Shown here: positions 1-12,256 of the stretch, piece by piece
Layout: each line of letters opens with the position of its first letter
Position numbering within the stretch: the stretch's first letter is position 1
DNA from: Neoconidiobolus thromboides FSU 785
Taxonomy: Eukaryota; Entomophthoromycota; Entomophthoromycetes; Entomophthorales; Neoconidiobolaceae
Assembly: GCA_025603075.1 (NCBI GenBank)
Contig: MU626319.1
Coordinates: 1 to 64,000 of the forward strand
Reading direction: 5' to 3'
Length of the DNA: 64,000 bases
Translations under genes and position numbers: made by a program
The notes under the pieces: model-generated
What the model saw: only the letters and a program-made list of their open reading frames with translations
What the model was told of the DNA's origin: nothing
Databases searched by the model: none

Positions 1-555
1 AAAAAGGAATTAAGCGAAAAGATAGATGATCATGAGTTTAACTTTAAAAGATACTTTAAAGTGTTAGTTCAACATACTATAATTACACTTTATTATCCAT
101 CTGTTATAGTTTACCCCCAGCCTGTCCAATTTACAGCTGCAGAGTTAAGGTTATTATTTAATAATGCTAGCCAAGTTGTTGCATATTGTTTAAACAAAGG
201 TTTAGATAATAAACTGGATCGTGAAGTTTTTATTAGATTCCATAAATTCAATGCTAAGCATCAATTCCAGTCAAACATACATATACCGTTTTACTATCAA
301 GCATGTTATTGCTTTTTTGCACTTATTAACCTACTACACTATTCATCACAGTTGAAACGTCAAGATATCTTTATGATTGATGAATCAAAGACAAAATGCT
401 TTTTATTAGTTAGAGAACTTGATGAAATATCTAAATCAAATAACAAAAACCAAGCCAAGGATGCCAATAATGCATTGGATCAGATCAAGTCTCATCTCTA
501 TCGATTTGAGCTACCTCCAGATTTGATACAAAAGATATCAGTATATTTAAATTAA
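1..555 (+). CDS. C-terminal part of a probable fungal transcription factor (partial)
   Basis: The frame is open from the first base of the window, so the gene begins outside it; the first codon of the visible frame is a Lys, not a start. About 184 residues are visible, ending at a TAA stop at 553-555. The sequence is helical and carries stretches such as LYYPSVIVYPQP and ELRLLFNNASQVVAYCLN, which resemble the end of the fungal-specific transcription factor (middle homology) domain that follows a Zn2Cys6 binuclear cluster. The DNA-binding part is not in view, so the assignment rests only on resemblance in the regulatory region. It could instead be another helical fungal protein. No intron is needed in the visible part. 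Confidence 0.5.
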   Translation, partial: KKELSEKIDDHEFNFKRYFKVLVQHTIITLYYPSVIVYPQPVQFTAAELRLLFNNASQVVAYCLNKGLDNKLDREVFIRFHKFNAKHQFQSNIHIPFYYQACYCFFALINLLHYSSQLKRQDIFMIDESKTKCFLLVRELDEISKSNNKNQAKDANNALDQIKSHLYRFELPPDLIQKISVYLN

Positions 556-1913
556 TATCACAATATTATTAGAATTAAAACACATGCACCTGTTTATGTT
601 TTTGATATTTTTACTGCTATCATATTTTGAGATGCTTTTATTTATATTTATAAAGTACAAAAGTGCCGAGTTTTATGAAGTTTTATGTAACATCTTCATA
701 TCACATCAATTTTAAACAATGAATAAAACGAACGTATTAAAGTTTTTTAATAATAATTCAAAACGAAAATAACTCATAAGCATTACAATGTAAATTTAAA
801 TAATTATGATCAAGACTTGAATGGCTTTCCTTATAAATTTCCATGTTTTGAATATCTTTGAAACTATTGTCAAATTTTTTCTACTAGAGTTCGTTTCAAT
901 CTTTTCTCAAGATGGGAGTGTTTTTTTGACTGTGTTATTTTTTCCATTTTTAAGCGCTATTTAAGCGGAAAATTTGTTGGTAAAATTCTTAAACACAAAA
1001 ATGCATCCCCAGATAAACATAAGTTGAAACTATTGTAAGTTTATTTAGCATCTTTTTGTATAATAGACATCCTTTATAATACTAGATGTTCTTTTTAAGA
1101 TGATCTTTGTGTAGCCATATTTATTAAAGGTGAAATTTAAAGTATAAAAATTAATAATACAAACTCGTATTTATCTTTAAAATATAAAGATATTTTAATT
1201 CAATTCATTACTATTAACTAAATGAATTTATTAACATTGAAGTAACTGTCTTAATCTATTTCAAAGTCAATTGAGTTATAGCAGAAAAAAACAATATAAA
1301 TATACATAAATTTCATTATACTAAATAAGTTTTTTTAAGTATTTGTATAAGTGAACTTTAGTAACTTTTTTATTTTTAACTATGTTTAATCATCTTTTTA
1401 TCTATTTATTTTTTTTGGAAAGTTCAAGGTTCGACTAATATTATTTTTTCATATAATTTTAGTTCAACTATAGGATTTATAAAAATATCATATTTCTTCA
1501 CTTTTAATATATTGTCCATTTTTATGACTTGTAAAATTTAAAATATAGAAATATTAAAAAAACACTACATACTTAGCTTAAAATTAAAATACTGTGTTTT
1601 CATAATATTAGTAATCAATTTACAACATTTGTAAGTATATAAAACCGGTCAAAAATTGAATATCCAGGTTTAAACTACCTCAAAGAATAATGATAAGGTT
1701 TGGTAAATTAACTCTATTTATTAAACTTGTGTAAGAATAAAATAGATATAAACAAAATAAAAATTAATTTGATAACCAAAATGAATAAAGTGTTGATGTG
1801 ATTGGTTAATGCCCCTTAATTAGCATTTTCAATTTTAATTCATTATTAGTAATCATCCAAATATCAAAAAATACATCGAAGCATCAAAATTTTATTTTTT
1901 ACGATCATTAAGC
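556..1913. other. intergenic region, 1.36 kb
   Basis: AT-rich spacer between the end of the probable regulator and glutamate-cysteine ligase. It contains one short inverted-repeat element (913-1011). No open frame with a start codon and plausible splice sites was seen elsewhere in it. The promoter of the glutamate-cysteine ligase gene should lie in its last few hundred bases. Confidence 0.6.
913..1011 (-). mobile_element. MITE-like element, copy a
   Basis: Starts TGGGAGTGTTTTTTT and ends with ATGCATCCCCA, with the conserved AAGCGCTATTTAAGCGG core in between. It is oriented opposite to the reference copy at 57191-57291. The flanking TA is lost on both sides, so this is an older copy. Confidence 0.8.
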
Positions 1914-4312
1914 ATGGGATTATTATCATTGGGTACACCGTTACATTGGGAAACAGCAAAGCAACATGCTGATAAAGTTCGAAAACATGGGATTGTACAG
2001 TTTATTAATATCTATAATAAATTAAAAGATAGAAAAAATGATGTTTTATTATGGGGTGACGAAGTGGAGTATATGATGGTGGATGTTGATGACGAAAACC
2101 AAAAAGCAAGATTATCTCTCAGAGTCCATGAATTTTTACCTGAGTTACAAGAAGCTGAAAACGAAGCAATCAAAAACGATAAGTAAGTACTTTCAAATTT
2201 TACTTTACTTTTATTAATTATTAGAACTGTACCTACTGCTTGGAGACCAGAATATGGAAGATATATGTTAGAGGGTAATGAAGATTTAAGTTTAAAATAA
2301 TAATTGTTTTAATTTTTTTTATAAATTCAGGAACACCTGGCTCGCCATATGAAGGGTCAGTATCTGATTTATTAAAAGTTGAAGATAATATGAAATTAAG
2401 GTAAAAAATTAAAACAAAATATGAACTGTAACTAATAACAATAGACGTAAAACAGCCATGGAATTTATGAAAGGGGGCGAAACTTTAATTTCTTTAACTT
2501 CGTTTCCAAAGTTAGGTTCTGGAGATTTTCTTGAACCTCATCATGAACCTAATGGTGCTTCTTCAAGAAGTTTATTTGTACCAGATGAAATCATCAACCC
2601 ACATGCTCGATTTCCGTAAGTTTAATCTATTCTACTATTTTTTTAACTAAATATTATTTAGTACTTTGACCGCAAATATTAGACGTCGTCGTGGATCCAA
2701 GGTTGCTATCAATATACCAATTTATCATGATATCAATACACCAAAACCATTTATTGATCCATCTATACCAGATAGAAATTTATTTCATAACGATAAGGAA
2801 GCTAAAGCTGGGGCTGCTAAGCCTGATCATATTTATATGGATTCTATGTGCTTTGGTATGGGCTGTAGTTGTTTACAAATCACTTTCCAAGCTTCCAATA
2901 TTCTTGAAGCACGTTATTTATATGATGCATTAGCTCCTATTGCACCAATAATGGTAAACAATTTACTTCATCCTATTTGATGTATTAAAAATATCAGCTT
3001 GCTTTAACTGCTGCCGCACCTATTTTCCGAGGGCTATTGGCAGATATTGACTGTCGTTGGACTGTTATTGCCCAAAGTGTGGATGATAGAACTCCAGAAG
3101 AAAGAGGTTTAGAAGTAAAATTTTGTGTGATTTTTTTTATAAATATTAAATTAATTTTATAGCCCCTTAAGAATAACAAATTTGTGATTAATAAATCCAG
3201 ATATGATTCTATTGATTCTTATTTATCTTTAGACTCTAACTTTAAAGATGAATACAATGATTTGGATTTGGTTTATGATAAAGATATCTATAATAAATTG
3301 AGAGAAAATGGTAACTTTGATCATTTGTTTTTATAAAAGCTTTAATCTGATTATAATAGATATTGATGACTTGTTAGCTAAGCATGTATCTCATTTGTTT
3401 ATTCGTGATCCATTAGTAATATTTGAAGAATTATTGGATCAAGATGATTCCGTCTCTTCAGATCACTTTGAAGTAATAATAAATACACTATTTAAAAGTA
3501 CACTAATTTTACATAATAGAATTTACAATCTACCAACTGGCAAACAATGAGATTTAAGCCACCACCACCAGGTTCTTCAATAGGCTGGAGAGTAGAATTT
3601 AGATCTATGGAAGCTCAAATTACTGATTTCGAAAATGCAGCTTTTGCTATATTTATTGTATTATTAACTCGTGCAATCCTTACTTTTGGTCTCAATTTTT
3701 ATGTTCCAATATCTAAAGTATGTACTGGATATTTTTAAACTATAAATATTAATTGTTATTAGGTGGACGAAAACATGTATCGTGCCCAAAAGAGAGATGC
3801 TATTAATGATCAGAAATTCTTTTTCCGTAAGCATGTGTTCCCAGAAGGTAAATTTGTATTCTTAAAATTTGATTTAATCTTAGTAAATTTTAGACAAACA
3901 TGAATACAAATCTGTTGAAGAAGAATATGCTGAAATGAGTATTTCTGAAATCATCAATGGAAAGGTAATTAATAGTATAGTTTATAGTTAAATATATTAA
4001 AATAATACTTAGGAGGGAGGGTTTATAGGCTTAGTACCTATTATTGAATCCTATTTAACTTTGATTCATGTTGATGTAGAAACTCGTTGTTGCTTAAAGA
4101 AATATTTAGATTTAGTAAGTAAAAGAGCAAATTCCTCATTAATAACCACTGCCAAATGGATCCGTAACTTTGTTCACAACCATAAGGAATATAAACATGA
4201 CTCAGTTATCAATGATAGACTTAATTATGATTTAATTAAAGCTGTTCAAAAAATTGGTGAAGGTGATTACTCATTAGCTGGTGATTTGTTAGACCCAAGT
4301 TTAATGAAATGA
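1914..4312 (+). CDS. GSH1: glutamate-cysteine ligase, catalytic subunit (12 exons)
   Basis: ATP-dependent ligation of glutamate and cysteine, the first and rate-limiting step of glutathione synthesis in the cytosol. The start [10 protein letters not shown], the block WGDEVEYM, the segment [17 protein letters not shown] and the Cys-containing [15 protein letters not shown] are hallmarks of the eukaryotic GCLC family; [12 protein letters not shown] is the conserved substrate-site segment. Exons read by eye: 1914-2182, 2225-2274, 2331-2400, 2445-2615, 2662-2953, 2998-3114, 3163-3310, 3360-3472, 3520-3717, 3763-3847, 3894-3964 and 4013-4312. Together they give 1884 nt in one frame, a 627-residue protein of normal family length. 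Introns are 42-56 nt, with GTAA, GTAT or GTAC donors and TAG or CAG acceptors. The gene looks intact. Confidence 0.96.
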
Positions 4313-4604
4313 TTTAAAAATAAAAAACATTTGAGTTATTTAAATTGTACAACTGTCTGAAAATTTCTTACAATTTTAAACAATACCAGTATGGGATTTA
4401 TGGTCAGTATGGTATACGCTTGAAAATTATATTTAATCAAGTTTAATATGTAAATGCTATATGTAAATGCTATATGCAAATAAAATAATATCAGTTGTAA
4501 ATATTAATAGCTGTTGAGCTCATAAATTCATAAAATTACTCAAGCTGTTATTCCGAATCTAATTTATTTTTAGTTTAAATTCAACACTAATACACTTTTG
4601 CTAT

Positions 4605-5281
4605 TTAAACACTAATACCAAGGTTCATAGGTCCAAAAGCATCTGGTAAAAGATCCTTTAAGTTAGTTAATTTATATTGACCATCTGGGTTAACTAAATA
4701 AACTGGTAAATTTGGATTAAACTCATTCATAAATTGACTAAATAAAAATGAATATTAATTCGAATGATACAAAATATCAATTTTACCGGCAAAAACCACA
4801 AGGTGAAGCAAATGCATCTGTATCTCTATTAATAGCGTTAGTAAAATCAATTTGGGTATCTTAATCTATGTTCTTACGTTGATACAGCAATTGCTAGAAT
4901 ATCCTTATTTCCTTCACTCTAAAATCCAAATCAAAAAAATTGTTTTAAACTTCCATTAAGCTACTTACTACTGCTTTAACAAAAGCGGTTCTTTCAGCAC
5001 ATATAGCACCGCCATAAGAAGCATTCTCTACGTTACATCCTAATGACGATTAGCAAATATTCTTTAGAATATTAATTTTTTAATTACCAGTATAAAGTTT
5101 CTTATCATTAGTGATAAGACAAGCACCTACTCTAAATTTAGAATAAGGAGAATAAGAAAACTCTCTTGCTATAAACTATTAGAGTTAATTTTTTTGATAA
5201 ATAAATAAGGCTACCTTCTAGGGATTTTTTGATAATAGTTTCGACCTCTTTGGCTGTTAAAGTTATATCACTTGATAACAT
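4605..5281 (-). CDS. CDD1: cytidine deaminase (6 exons)
   Basis: Zinc-dependent hydrolytic deamination of cytidine and deoxycytidine in pyrimidine salvage. The spliced product has 143 residues, the size of the small tetrameric class. Signature motifs are in order: YSPYSKFRVGA near the N-terminus, CNVENASYGGAICAERTA with the zinc Cys and catalytic Glu, and SPCGFCRQ with the two further zinc Cys. Exons on the minus strand: 5281-5215, 5168-5088, 5039-4969, 4918-4878, 4825-4787 and 4737-4605 (432 nt). The fourth intron carries a TTACTAAC branch-site match upstream of its TAG. The gene is convergent with glutamate-cysteine ligase, about 290 bases away. Confidence 0.95.
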
Positions 5282-5875
5282 TTTATTTATTTAAAGAATG
5301 AATTAGCTAAGTTGATTTATAAACTATGAGTTAAGCCGCAGTTTTATTTGTTGATTCGAATTTAATTTATGCATCTTTTAATTAGTTGTAATTTGACTAT
5401 TTGCATGATTTTAAATAATCATAATCAAAAGCTAAATAAAATTACTTGGAGTATCATAAATGAAGCATTTGACTGATAACGATTACTATAGGATCTTTGA
5501 TTCTTATTGCTTGTATGATATTTTAATATTAAAATTCAAGTCCAATTATAACATTACGTTTGACAAAATTATTAAAATTTATCTTTATTTTTAAATTAGT
5601 TGCATTAAAATTATTGTTTATATCTATTTGTTTTCTTTAATTTTTATTTAAAGACACAAATATTGGCTACAATATATTTATTATACTTTAAGTGTATACC
5701 AAGAAAATTTATAATAGAGTTTTGTAGCTAAATAAATACTGATATACTAGTTTAAGTTCTAAATTATTTAACATATCGTTGTTCTGGTAAAAAAGAGTAT
5801 CAATCATTTTAATGGGGTTTAGGAGGTGAAGTTTAAATATTAAATATAAAATTTAATAAAACAATTTAATACAAA
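5282..5875. other. intergenic region
   Basis: AT-rich spacer upstream of cytidine deaminase. It should hold that gene's promoter. No gene, repeat or RNA was recognised. Confidence 0.5.
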
Positions 5876-6521
5876 TTATGTACCAGCTAATTTTTTAGAA
5901 ATTATACCAATTCCTGATAAATGTATTTCTGAGCCTCGGGTATGATCTCTATTTAAGCAATGATCATGGTTGTCTTTAGTACACTCATTGCCTTTTTTTA
6001 CGCATTGATATTATCTATGGTAATCCCCCTATATAATTCTAGCAAGTATTACATAATTTATTTATACAAGTATCTCCAAATTTAGATATTACTTCTTTAA
6101 GGAATCCTTCCTTCAATACAGTTTTAAAGGGATTCAATAAATTCTACAGTACAATCTATAGGGCGAATAGTTTCATCTGATAATAAAATATTTTTTAATT
6201 TTAATTATGAGACCTACTTTCTCGACCTTTTATCTTAGCTTTAGAATATTCCATATTAATGTGTCCAAACTTCTGGGTGGATATAAATATCTTTGAGTGT
6301 TGGTTATATTATACTTTCTTTACATTCCATATTCACTGCAAACACATCATCTACTTTACTTCTTTCCTACATTTTTCAACAGAATCTTCAAGACAAGAGA
6401 GTTTCCTAAGGCATGGATACTTATATCTAATTTGAGTCAAAGTTGATATTATTGAAGAATCAGCTAAACTAGCACTAAAGGCAAACATGGTAAAGGACAA
6501 CAATAAACAACTCAACTTCAA
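5876..6521 (-). pseudogene. decayed gene for a Cys-rich secreted protein
   Basis: On the minus strand a good hydrophobic signal peptide (KLSCLLLSFTMFAFSASLA) runs into a Cys-containing region (YPCLRKLSCLEDSVEKC). The frame then hits a stop near 6360. The alignment of frames continues after a shift (VDDVFAVNMECKES), with two more in-frame stops, and after an apparent intron gives ETIRPIDCTVEFIESL and finally CVKKGNECTKDNHDHC to a stop at 5876. The position expected for the initiator reads TTG rather than ATG (6521-6519). The mixture of a signal peptide, spaced cysteines, lost start, frameshift and several stops argues for a dead gene. The family was not recognised. A misread multi-intron gene is possible but less likely, because the stops are not removed by consensus introns. 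Confidence 0.55.
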
Positions 6522-6863
6522 ATTTCAAAATTACTTAATAAATTGAACAATAGTATCTCATTTATACTATAAAATCTAGGTTCTACGATTTTACAATAAT
6601 CAATGATAGGGGTTTAAAAGATCATAACACAAACTTAAATAAAGTTTACAAAAGTGATTAAATGATTCTAATGGCTAAACTTTAAAAAAATAACCACTAT
6701 ATATCAAACTATTCGATATACATATGCATCTTTGTCAATAAATTACAACAGCTAAGTGCTTGTAATAGTTTAAAGTCATTTTAAAAAAGTAACACTATTT
6801 TTTCTTTTGGAAAAATACTAATTAAAGATAGTGTTTATTATATTAAATTAGTAAACTAAAGTA

Positions 6864-6964
6864 TGTGGATGTTTTTTTTGGCTTCATTATTTTTTCCATC
6901 CTTTAAGCGCTATTAGAGTGAAAAAATTATTAGTAAAGCTCTTAAACACAAAAATACATCCCCA
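6864..6964 (-). mobile_element. MITE-like element, copy b
   Basis: Begins TGTGGATGTTTTTTTTGGC and ends AATACATCCCCA. TA dinucleotides flank both ends (TATGTGG and CCCCATAT). The core AAGCGCTATT is intact. Confidence 0.85.
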
Positions 6965-7156
6965 TATTGCCCTTTGAGTAAGCATAAGAAAGGATAGATT
7001 AAAGGAAGGGCATGGTTCAAGTGAAAGTTATGGAGGCAGGGATAAATGATGCTTTATTTGAAAATTCTTTGTATCCTTTATTCCTCTTAATTTATAGTAT
7101 AAAAAGTTGGTATTTGACTATGATAGAACTTATCTCTTTTACTTGAGTAGAGCAGT

Positions 7157-7251
7157 GTCAATGTTTTTTTCTTAAGGTTTTAGAGATATTTTTTTGAGAT
7201 TGGATTATTAAAAAAGTGAACAAAATACCGAAGTAAAAAAAAGCATTCCCA
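7157..7251 (+). mobile_element. MITE-like element, diverged copy c
   Basis: The right end GAAGTAAAAAAAAGCATTCCCA and a left end CAATGTTTTTTTCTTAAGG match the family in plus orientation. The central AGCGCT is lost and there are many substitutions. Called from the ends and the length only. Confidence 0.45.
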
Positions 7252-7822
7252 CCATTAATGTTATATTAACCTTATAATACTATAGTGCGTTATCAAATAA
7301 TTAATAGTGTAGTATATAAAAGGGGTTTAGATTTAAATACATTTTTGAACAAGCAGAACAGCTATTATGTTTAATTGAAAATATAGCTATTCATTCAACT
7401 TTGAAAATATATATCATTAAACCTAAAGTCGCAAATACGCCGATATCAGTTTCTTTCTTTACATGTTAATGTTTAATATATCACAAAATAAACCAACTTA
7501 TAAGGTGATTATGCATCTTAACTAAATATTTTAACTCTGTTACTATATCCTTATGCTATGAGCATATCTATATAGAATAGGTATGAAAAATCACATATAC
7601 TTAGAGGATTGATAATTTTTGATAAGTTTAAAATCTATGAAATATTTTGAATTTTAATTGAATTCTATTTTATTAATATAGTTATATCATAAATATATGT
7701 TATGATTATAAATTAGAATAAAGTTTTATTATGACAAATCAAATTAAATAATTGATCATTTCATGTTAAATTTCAATTTCAACTTCTAAATAAATTCTAT
7801 ATTGCTATTGAAAATAGTACAT

Positions 7823-8482
7823 CTATTCTTTATCTTCCTTTTCATCCTCTCCCTCAGAATCAGTAAAGTCAAAATCATCGCCAAGGTCAAGTTCAAAGTC
7901 ATCATCATCTTCAACTTGAGGTACAATAACTTCATCACCTCTTTCCATTTTTCTTAAAACAGAACGACGTTTACGTTCTGGTAACCTTTTAATCCAATTT
8001 TGGAAATTAATCTCTTCAGCATTTTTTTCAGCTTCACTTTTATATTGGCTAAGAAAGTTAAAATTATTATTATTAAAATTAGTATTAATGTTTAACTTAC
8101 CTTGGATCATTTACTATCTGATGTGGTTCCTGACACTTAGCACATACATTTTTACTTTTAGCACACTCTTGACATAATATATGATAAGCTTCTTTAACTG
8201 CTTTTCTTTGACAGCCCACACTAGATAAAGTATTTAAAAATCTTGCTTGTAACTATTTTAAAACCTTTACCATTTTTTTGCAACAGTCAAAACTTTATAT
8301 TTACCGTATTGCTTTCTCCAGGCAATAATATCAGTACATCTTTGACAGATTCCATGTACAGGCAAAGAGTTGATTTTTTTTGATAAAGCGGATTGTTTTT
8401 GATGAACATAACTAAAATCATTCTTATGTTTTTGACCATTTTTTTTGGCTCCTGAACTATCTGTACTTCCTTTGAATCCCAT
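7823..8482 (-). CDS. DUF2039 / C9orf85-like zinc-ribbon protein (3 exons)
   Basis: Conserved eukaryotic protein of unknown function. Exons 8482-8271, 8220-8101 and 8048-7823 sum to 558 nt (185 residues). After splicing, paired Cys motifs typical of the family appear: VHGICQRCTDIIAWRKQYGK, then KKCVGCQRKAVKEAYHILC, then QECAKSKNVCAKC. The intron at 8270-8221 is needed to join KKC to VGCQ; reading straight through gives a stop. The third exon is charged (KRLPERKRRSVLRKMERG) and ends in an acidic tail. Head-to-head with the mL43 gene, about 150 bases apart, so a shared promoter is likely. The family is absent from budding yeast. Confidence 0.85.
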
Positions 8483-8631
8483 TTTCTGTAAGAGTAATAT
8501 AAAATGAAAACCTTGAATTTCGAACTTCAATTTTTACCCAAAATTGGATCAAAATACTTTTTGCAGTTTTAAACTTAATTACTGCTAAGAATTGAAAACT
8601 AACTTTTCTTTTATAAAATTGAATTTAGAAA

Positions 8632-9234
8632 ATGAGTAAAAAAATTGGATCAAGATATATGGCCAGCGTATTAGGCGACAAATTAAGGGCAGTCAACCTT
8701 AATGGATTTCAATTAAAGCCAGCACATTTTAAAAAAGAAATCATTCCAAGTGAGTATAATAATGGCGCAAGGGGTGGTTTTGTAGTTCAATGTAATAGAC
8801 TTGTTTTATCTTATTGTGAATCTGGAGGTTCAAGTAAAGGTGTTAGGTAATTTTAACTAAAAATTATAGATAAGTTCTAATATTTCAATAGCAATTTTGT
8901 CAAACAATATTTAGTTCCATTTGCCAAACAAAATCCAGAAACAGAAGTTATAATTAAACACCAGCCTTGGAAACACCCAAAGATTGAAGCAAGATATAGT
9001 AATATTTGATATAACTTTATTTTATTAAAAATACTAATTATTATAGACTGTGGTACAGTTAGAGAAGTCGAAATTCCCAACTTTAAGCCTAAAGAAATTT
9101 TGACTAAATTTCAAGCATTACAATCAAGCCAAGGTGGAAAAGAAGTAGACTTTAGTAAACGTAGAGTTTTATCGACTAATGAATCAGTACGTGGTATGTG
9201 GTCTCCATTCCATGCAGCACCTCATAAAATATAA
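8632..9234 (+). CDS. MRPL51: mitochondrial large-subunit ribosomal protein mL43 (3 exons)
   Basis: Component of the mitochondrial ribosome with the L51/S25/CI-B8 thioredoxin-like fold. Exons 8632-8846, 8892-8998 and 9047-9234 give 510 nt, 169 residues. Family landmarks are QCNRLVLSYCESGGSSKGVR, the VKQYLVPFAKQNPETEV segment and VIIKHQPWKHPKIEARY; the C-terminal part after DCGTVREVEI is lineage-variable. It is slightly longer than the yeast protein. The intron boundaries keep phase through the three exons. Confidence 0.88.
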
Positions 9235-9384
9235 ATAATAATAGATAAACTTGAAATAGATAACAGCATTATTATTAAATTGAGTTATTTTATTTCAAAT
9301 TTTAAATTAATTATGATTAGCTTATAAAATAATTTAAAGATTAAGGTTTATGACCAAAACGATTTTATTTTGTTTAAAATATAA

Positions 9385-12051
9385 TTAATTAATTTCTTTC
9401 TCTTTAGCTTTTTCAATTTCTTGAAAAGTATCTAAAAAGGGTTGAATAGGAATTTCCGTTCTTTAAATTGTTATTAGAAATGATTACTGTTATCTGAATA
9501 TATAATTACCTTAAACTTAATAACTCTTTCAACTCTAGAATATTAATAGGCAATATCTTTTGTTGTGAAAATTGATCAACCAAATCACATAATTCATCGT
9601 TATGTTCCATAAGCACAATTTTAAGTAGGAAGGTTACGTTATCAAATTCATCATTTATAATATCTTCACTTTGTTCCAATATGAAATGAATGATAATACT
9701 AAAGTCTTCTTCTAAAGCAATCAAGCCATTTTCATTATAAGTATTAGCTTTAAGGAATCTTATCATTTCGTTATTCAATATTTTGGATAAGCCAATAATA
9801 AAATGATTGAAGTTATCATCTGTAAAATGCAACTAATAAGTGATTAAAACAAAAAAAAATACAAAAATTATAGTTAACTTACTTTAAAGGGCTTCAAAAA
9901 GGTAGAAAAGCGATCAACGAATTTAGATTGAATTGGTCGAACCATTGCTAAATCTTCAATGATATAATTTGAATCCTTAATTAATTGATTAAAGAAAGCG
10001 ATCACTTTTGGTTGAATGACTGTTTCTAATAAATATTTGATTGAGTTTTTATGTAAATTTTCAAACGCTACAAAAGTAGAATTCAATAGCTCTACTGCAC
10101 TGATAAAAGAAGTAATAAGTTCCTCCTCAAACCCTGATGCTCCTAATGTCCTTTGAACTGCTTCTTTAAGATCCTTAATCATCTTTTTTAAATAGTTGGA
10201 GCTAATCAATGAGTTATTTATATTGACTAATCTTTCTCTTAAATTAAGTCCCGATTTATTGGAATTTGTATTATCATTTTGTGTTGTCAGTAGCATGAAT
10301 GATTGCAGAAGCTCTTTAAAGCATGAATTATAGATTGTCATTGAATTACGAAATGTGTCAAGATTACACGACATTAAAGAGCGGAATGACCCTTTTTTTA
10401 TTAAATAGAAGATATCATCAATACTACTTGAGTTTCCATTACCTTCTTCATATTCATCCAACTCAATTGCCTAAACAATATAAGTACAAACTATATTTTT
10501 ATAAACTATAAATTTACTTTTTCTGTAGATAAACTTAGATAATACTTTTCAATAACTGGGAAGGCTTCAATGATTGGCTGGAAAGAGGGACATATCCCCT
10601 CTTCTTTAATCCATTGATATCTCGAATTAACTTCATCAAACGTTAATAAACTATTTTGATTCTCTTTTGATTTATCAACTTGTTTCTAGAAAAAATAAAT
10701 GTTTTGGCATTATAATTATTTAAACAGTATTACCCTTGCTAAATTAAGGAATAATCTTCGAAATAAAGTACACTTTTGTGAAACCAAGGATATTTCGCCT
10801 AATAATTGATCTAATTCTTTTAAATCCAAAGTTACATTTTGCGTATGATTATTTTTCGAATTAATCTTTTGATTGTGAGTAGCCATAAAACTGGTATGAA
10901 TAATTCGAAGTTTTTCATTTAATCCAAATATTTCATAAAATTGATTTTTAATACCCAATGCATGCTTGTTAATATCACCAAGTAAATCCCCCAATAATAT
11001 TATACTCCATCCTTTCCCATAACTTGGTTCTATCAATTGGCTTGATTGTAAACAGATTCTAGATGCTTCTTCTAAAAGTCTTTTAAATTTATCACAAAAC
11101 TCCAAACCTAAAAAAACAGTTATTATGATTAACTTGTATGATTAACTTGTAAACAAACACTAATTACCAATTTTATTAATTTCATTATCAACCAGATTAT
11201 CTAATTGAGTTTGTAAATAGTGTGAATAAACACCTAAACCATAACGGTGCTCTTTAATTAATGGGAATTTATGAACATTATCTTGTATTTGGGATAAACT
11301 ATTAGCCTTCATTGCTTTTTCAAATTCTTTTTTTAAATAATTAAAGACTGTTTCTTTAGTGTTTTCAAAGCTGTTTTCTTCCTTCCAGTCTGCTTCCTTT
11401 AAAATTTAATTTAATTTATTTAATTTATTAGCTAATGATCACCTTTATGAAGTTAGAATAAGGTGAATCCAATACTTTTTGATAGTCTAAGTTCATATAT
11501 TTATGAATTAATGTTATACTTAAGTCGAAATCTTTCCTGGTCATTGCTAAATTTAATTCTGAATGTAATTCCTAGTTTAAAATATTTCGATATTAAACCA
11601 CTTAATAACAAAATACATATATGCTTACCTTTAATAGCTGGGATTGTTCCATTAAATTTAAACTTTGTTTCATTTCATTCTACTATTTTAATATTTTAAA
11701 TCGTGTGTTAAAATATAAATTACTTTTTCTTGATCCAATTTCACAAGTTGCTCGGTAGCAGAATTATAAGTCTCAGTCATTTTATTAACAGTATGAAACC
11801 AGTCCAAACAAGTTTTAGTAAGACTATCTACCAATTCGCTATTTAATTTTAGTATAAATTAATTAAACTGTAAATTAATATTACGTAGAGTTTAGAAACT
11901 GTTCATATTCCGAATTGATTTCATCCCTTGTTTTGATTTTAGTTTCCAAAACTTGCTCAATATTAATCTCTTCCTCTTCAATTTCTTTGACCAATTCTTT
12001 TAACCTTTCCAAGCTAGTAATTTCTTTGATCTGTATTAAACTTAAATTCAT
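9385..12051 (-). CDS. COG4: conserved oligomeric Golgi complex subunit 4 (about 10 exons)
   Basis: Subunit of the COG tethering complex, which captures vesicles recycling within the Golgi. The start ATG at 12051 opens MNLSLIQIKEITSLERLKEL followed by an acidic coiled coil, as in COG4. The conserved RINT/COG4 core is seen in SSIDDIFYLIKKGSFRSLM, and the C-terminus has LPINILELKELLSLR followed by EIPIQPFLDTFQEIEKA, the usual COG4 ending. Readable exons begin at 12051-11885 and end with the last exon from about 9463 to the TAA at 9385. One intron (about 11740-11700) ends in TAGTAG, and only the second AG keeps the frame. Divergent from IMP4 with about 205 bases between the start codons. Confidence 0.85.
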
Positions 12052-12256
12052 TATAAAATGTTGACAGTTAATTTTTAATCTCTCCCTTTTTTAGTATATT
12101 CGGCAGATTTGATTGGTATTTGTTTCTCGGGGAGATGCTATTTAGAAGTGTTGCAAAAGAGTAAAAATCAAAGCAAATTCACCTCTATGCACAATATTTT
12201 TTGCAATCAAATTAAAATCTGGGAAAGAAATAAAATTATTTTCTTATAAATTAAAA

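Larger units (their letters stand above)
6522..7822. other. intergenic region with repeat copies
   Basis: AT-rich spacer of 1.3 kb holding one clear MITE-like copy (6864-6964) and one diverged copy (7157-7251). No gene was recognised in the remainder. Confidence 0.55.

Noticed and set aside
5801-6521. Live multi-intron secreted gene instead of a pseudogene
   Set aside because: The in-frame stops cannot be removed by introns of the size and consensus seen elsewhere, and the initiator is TTG.
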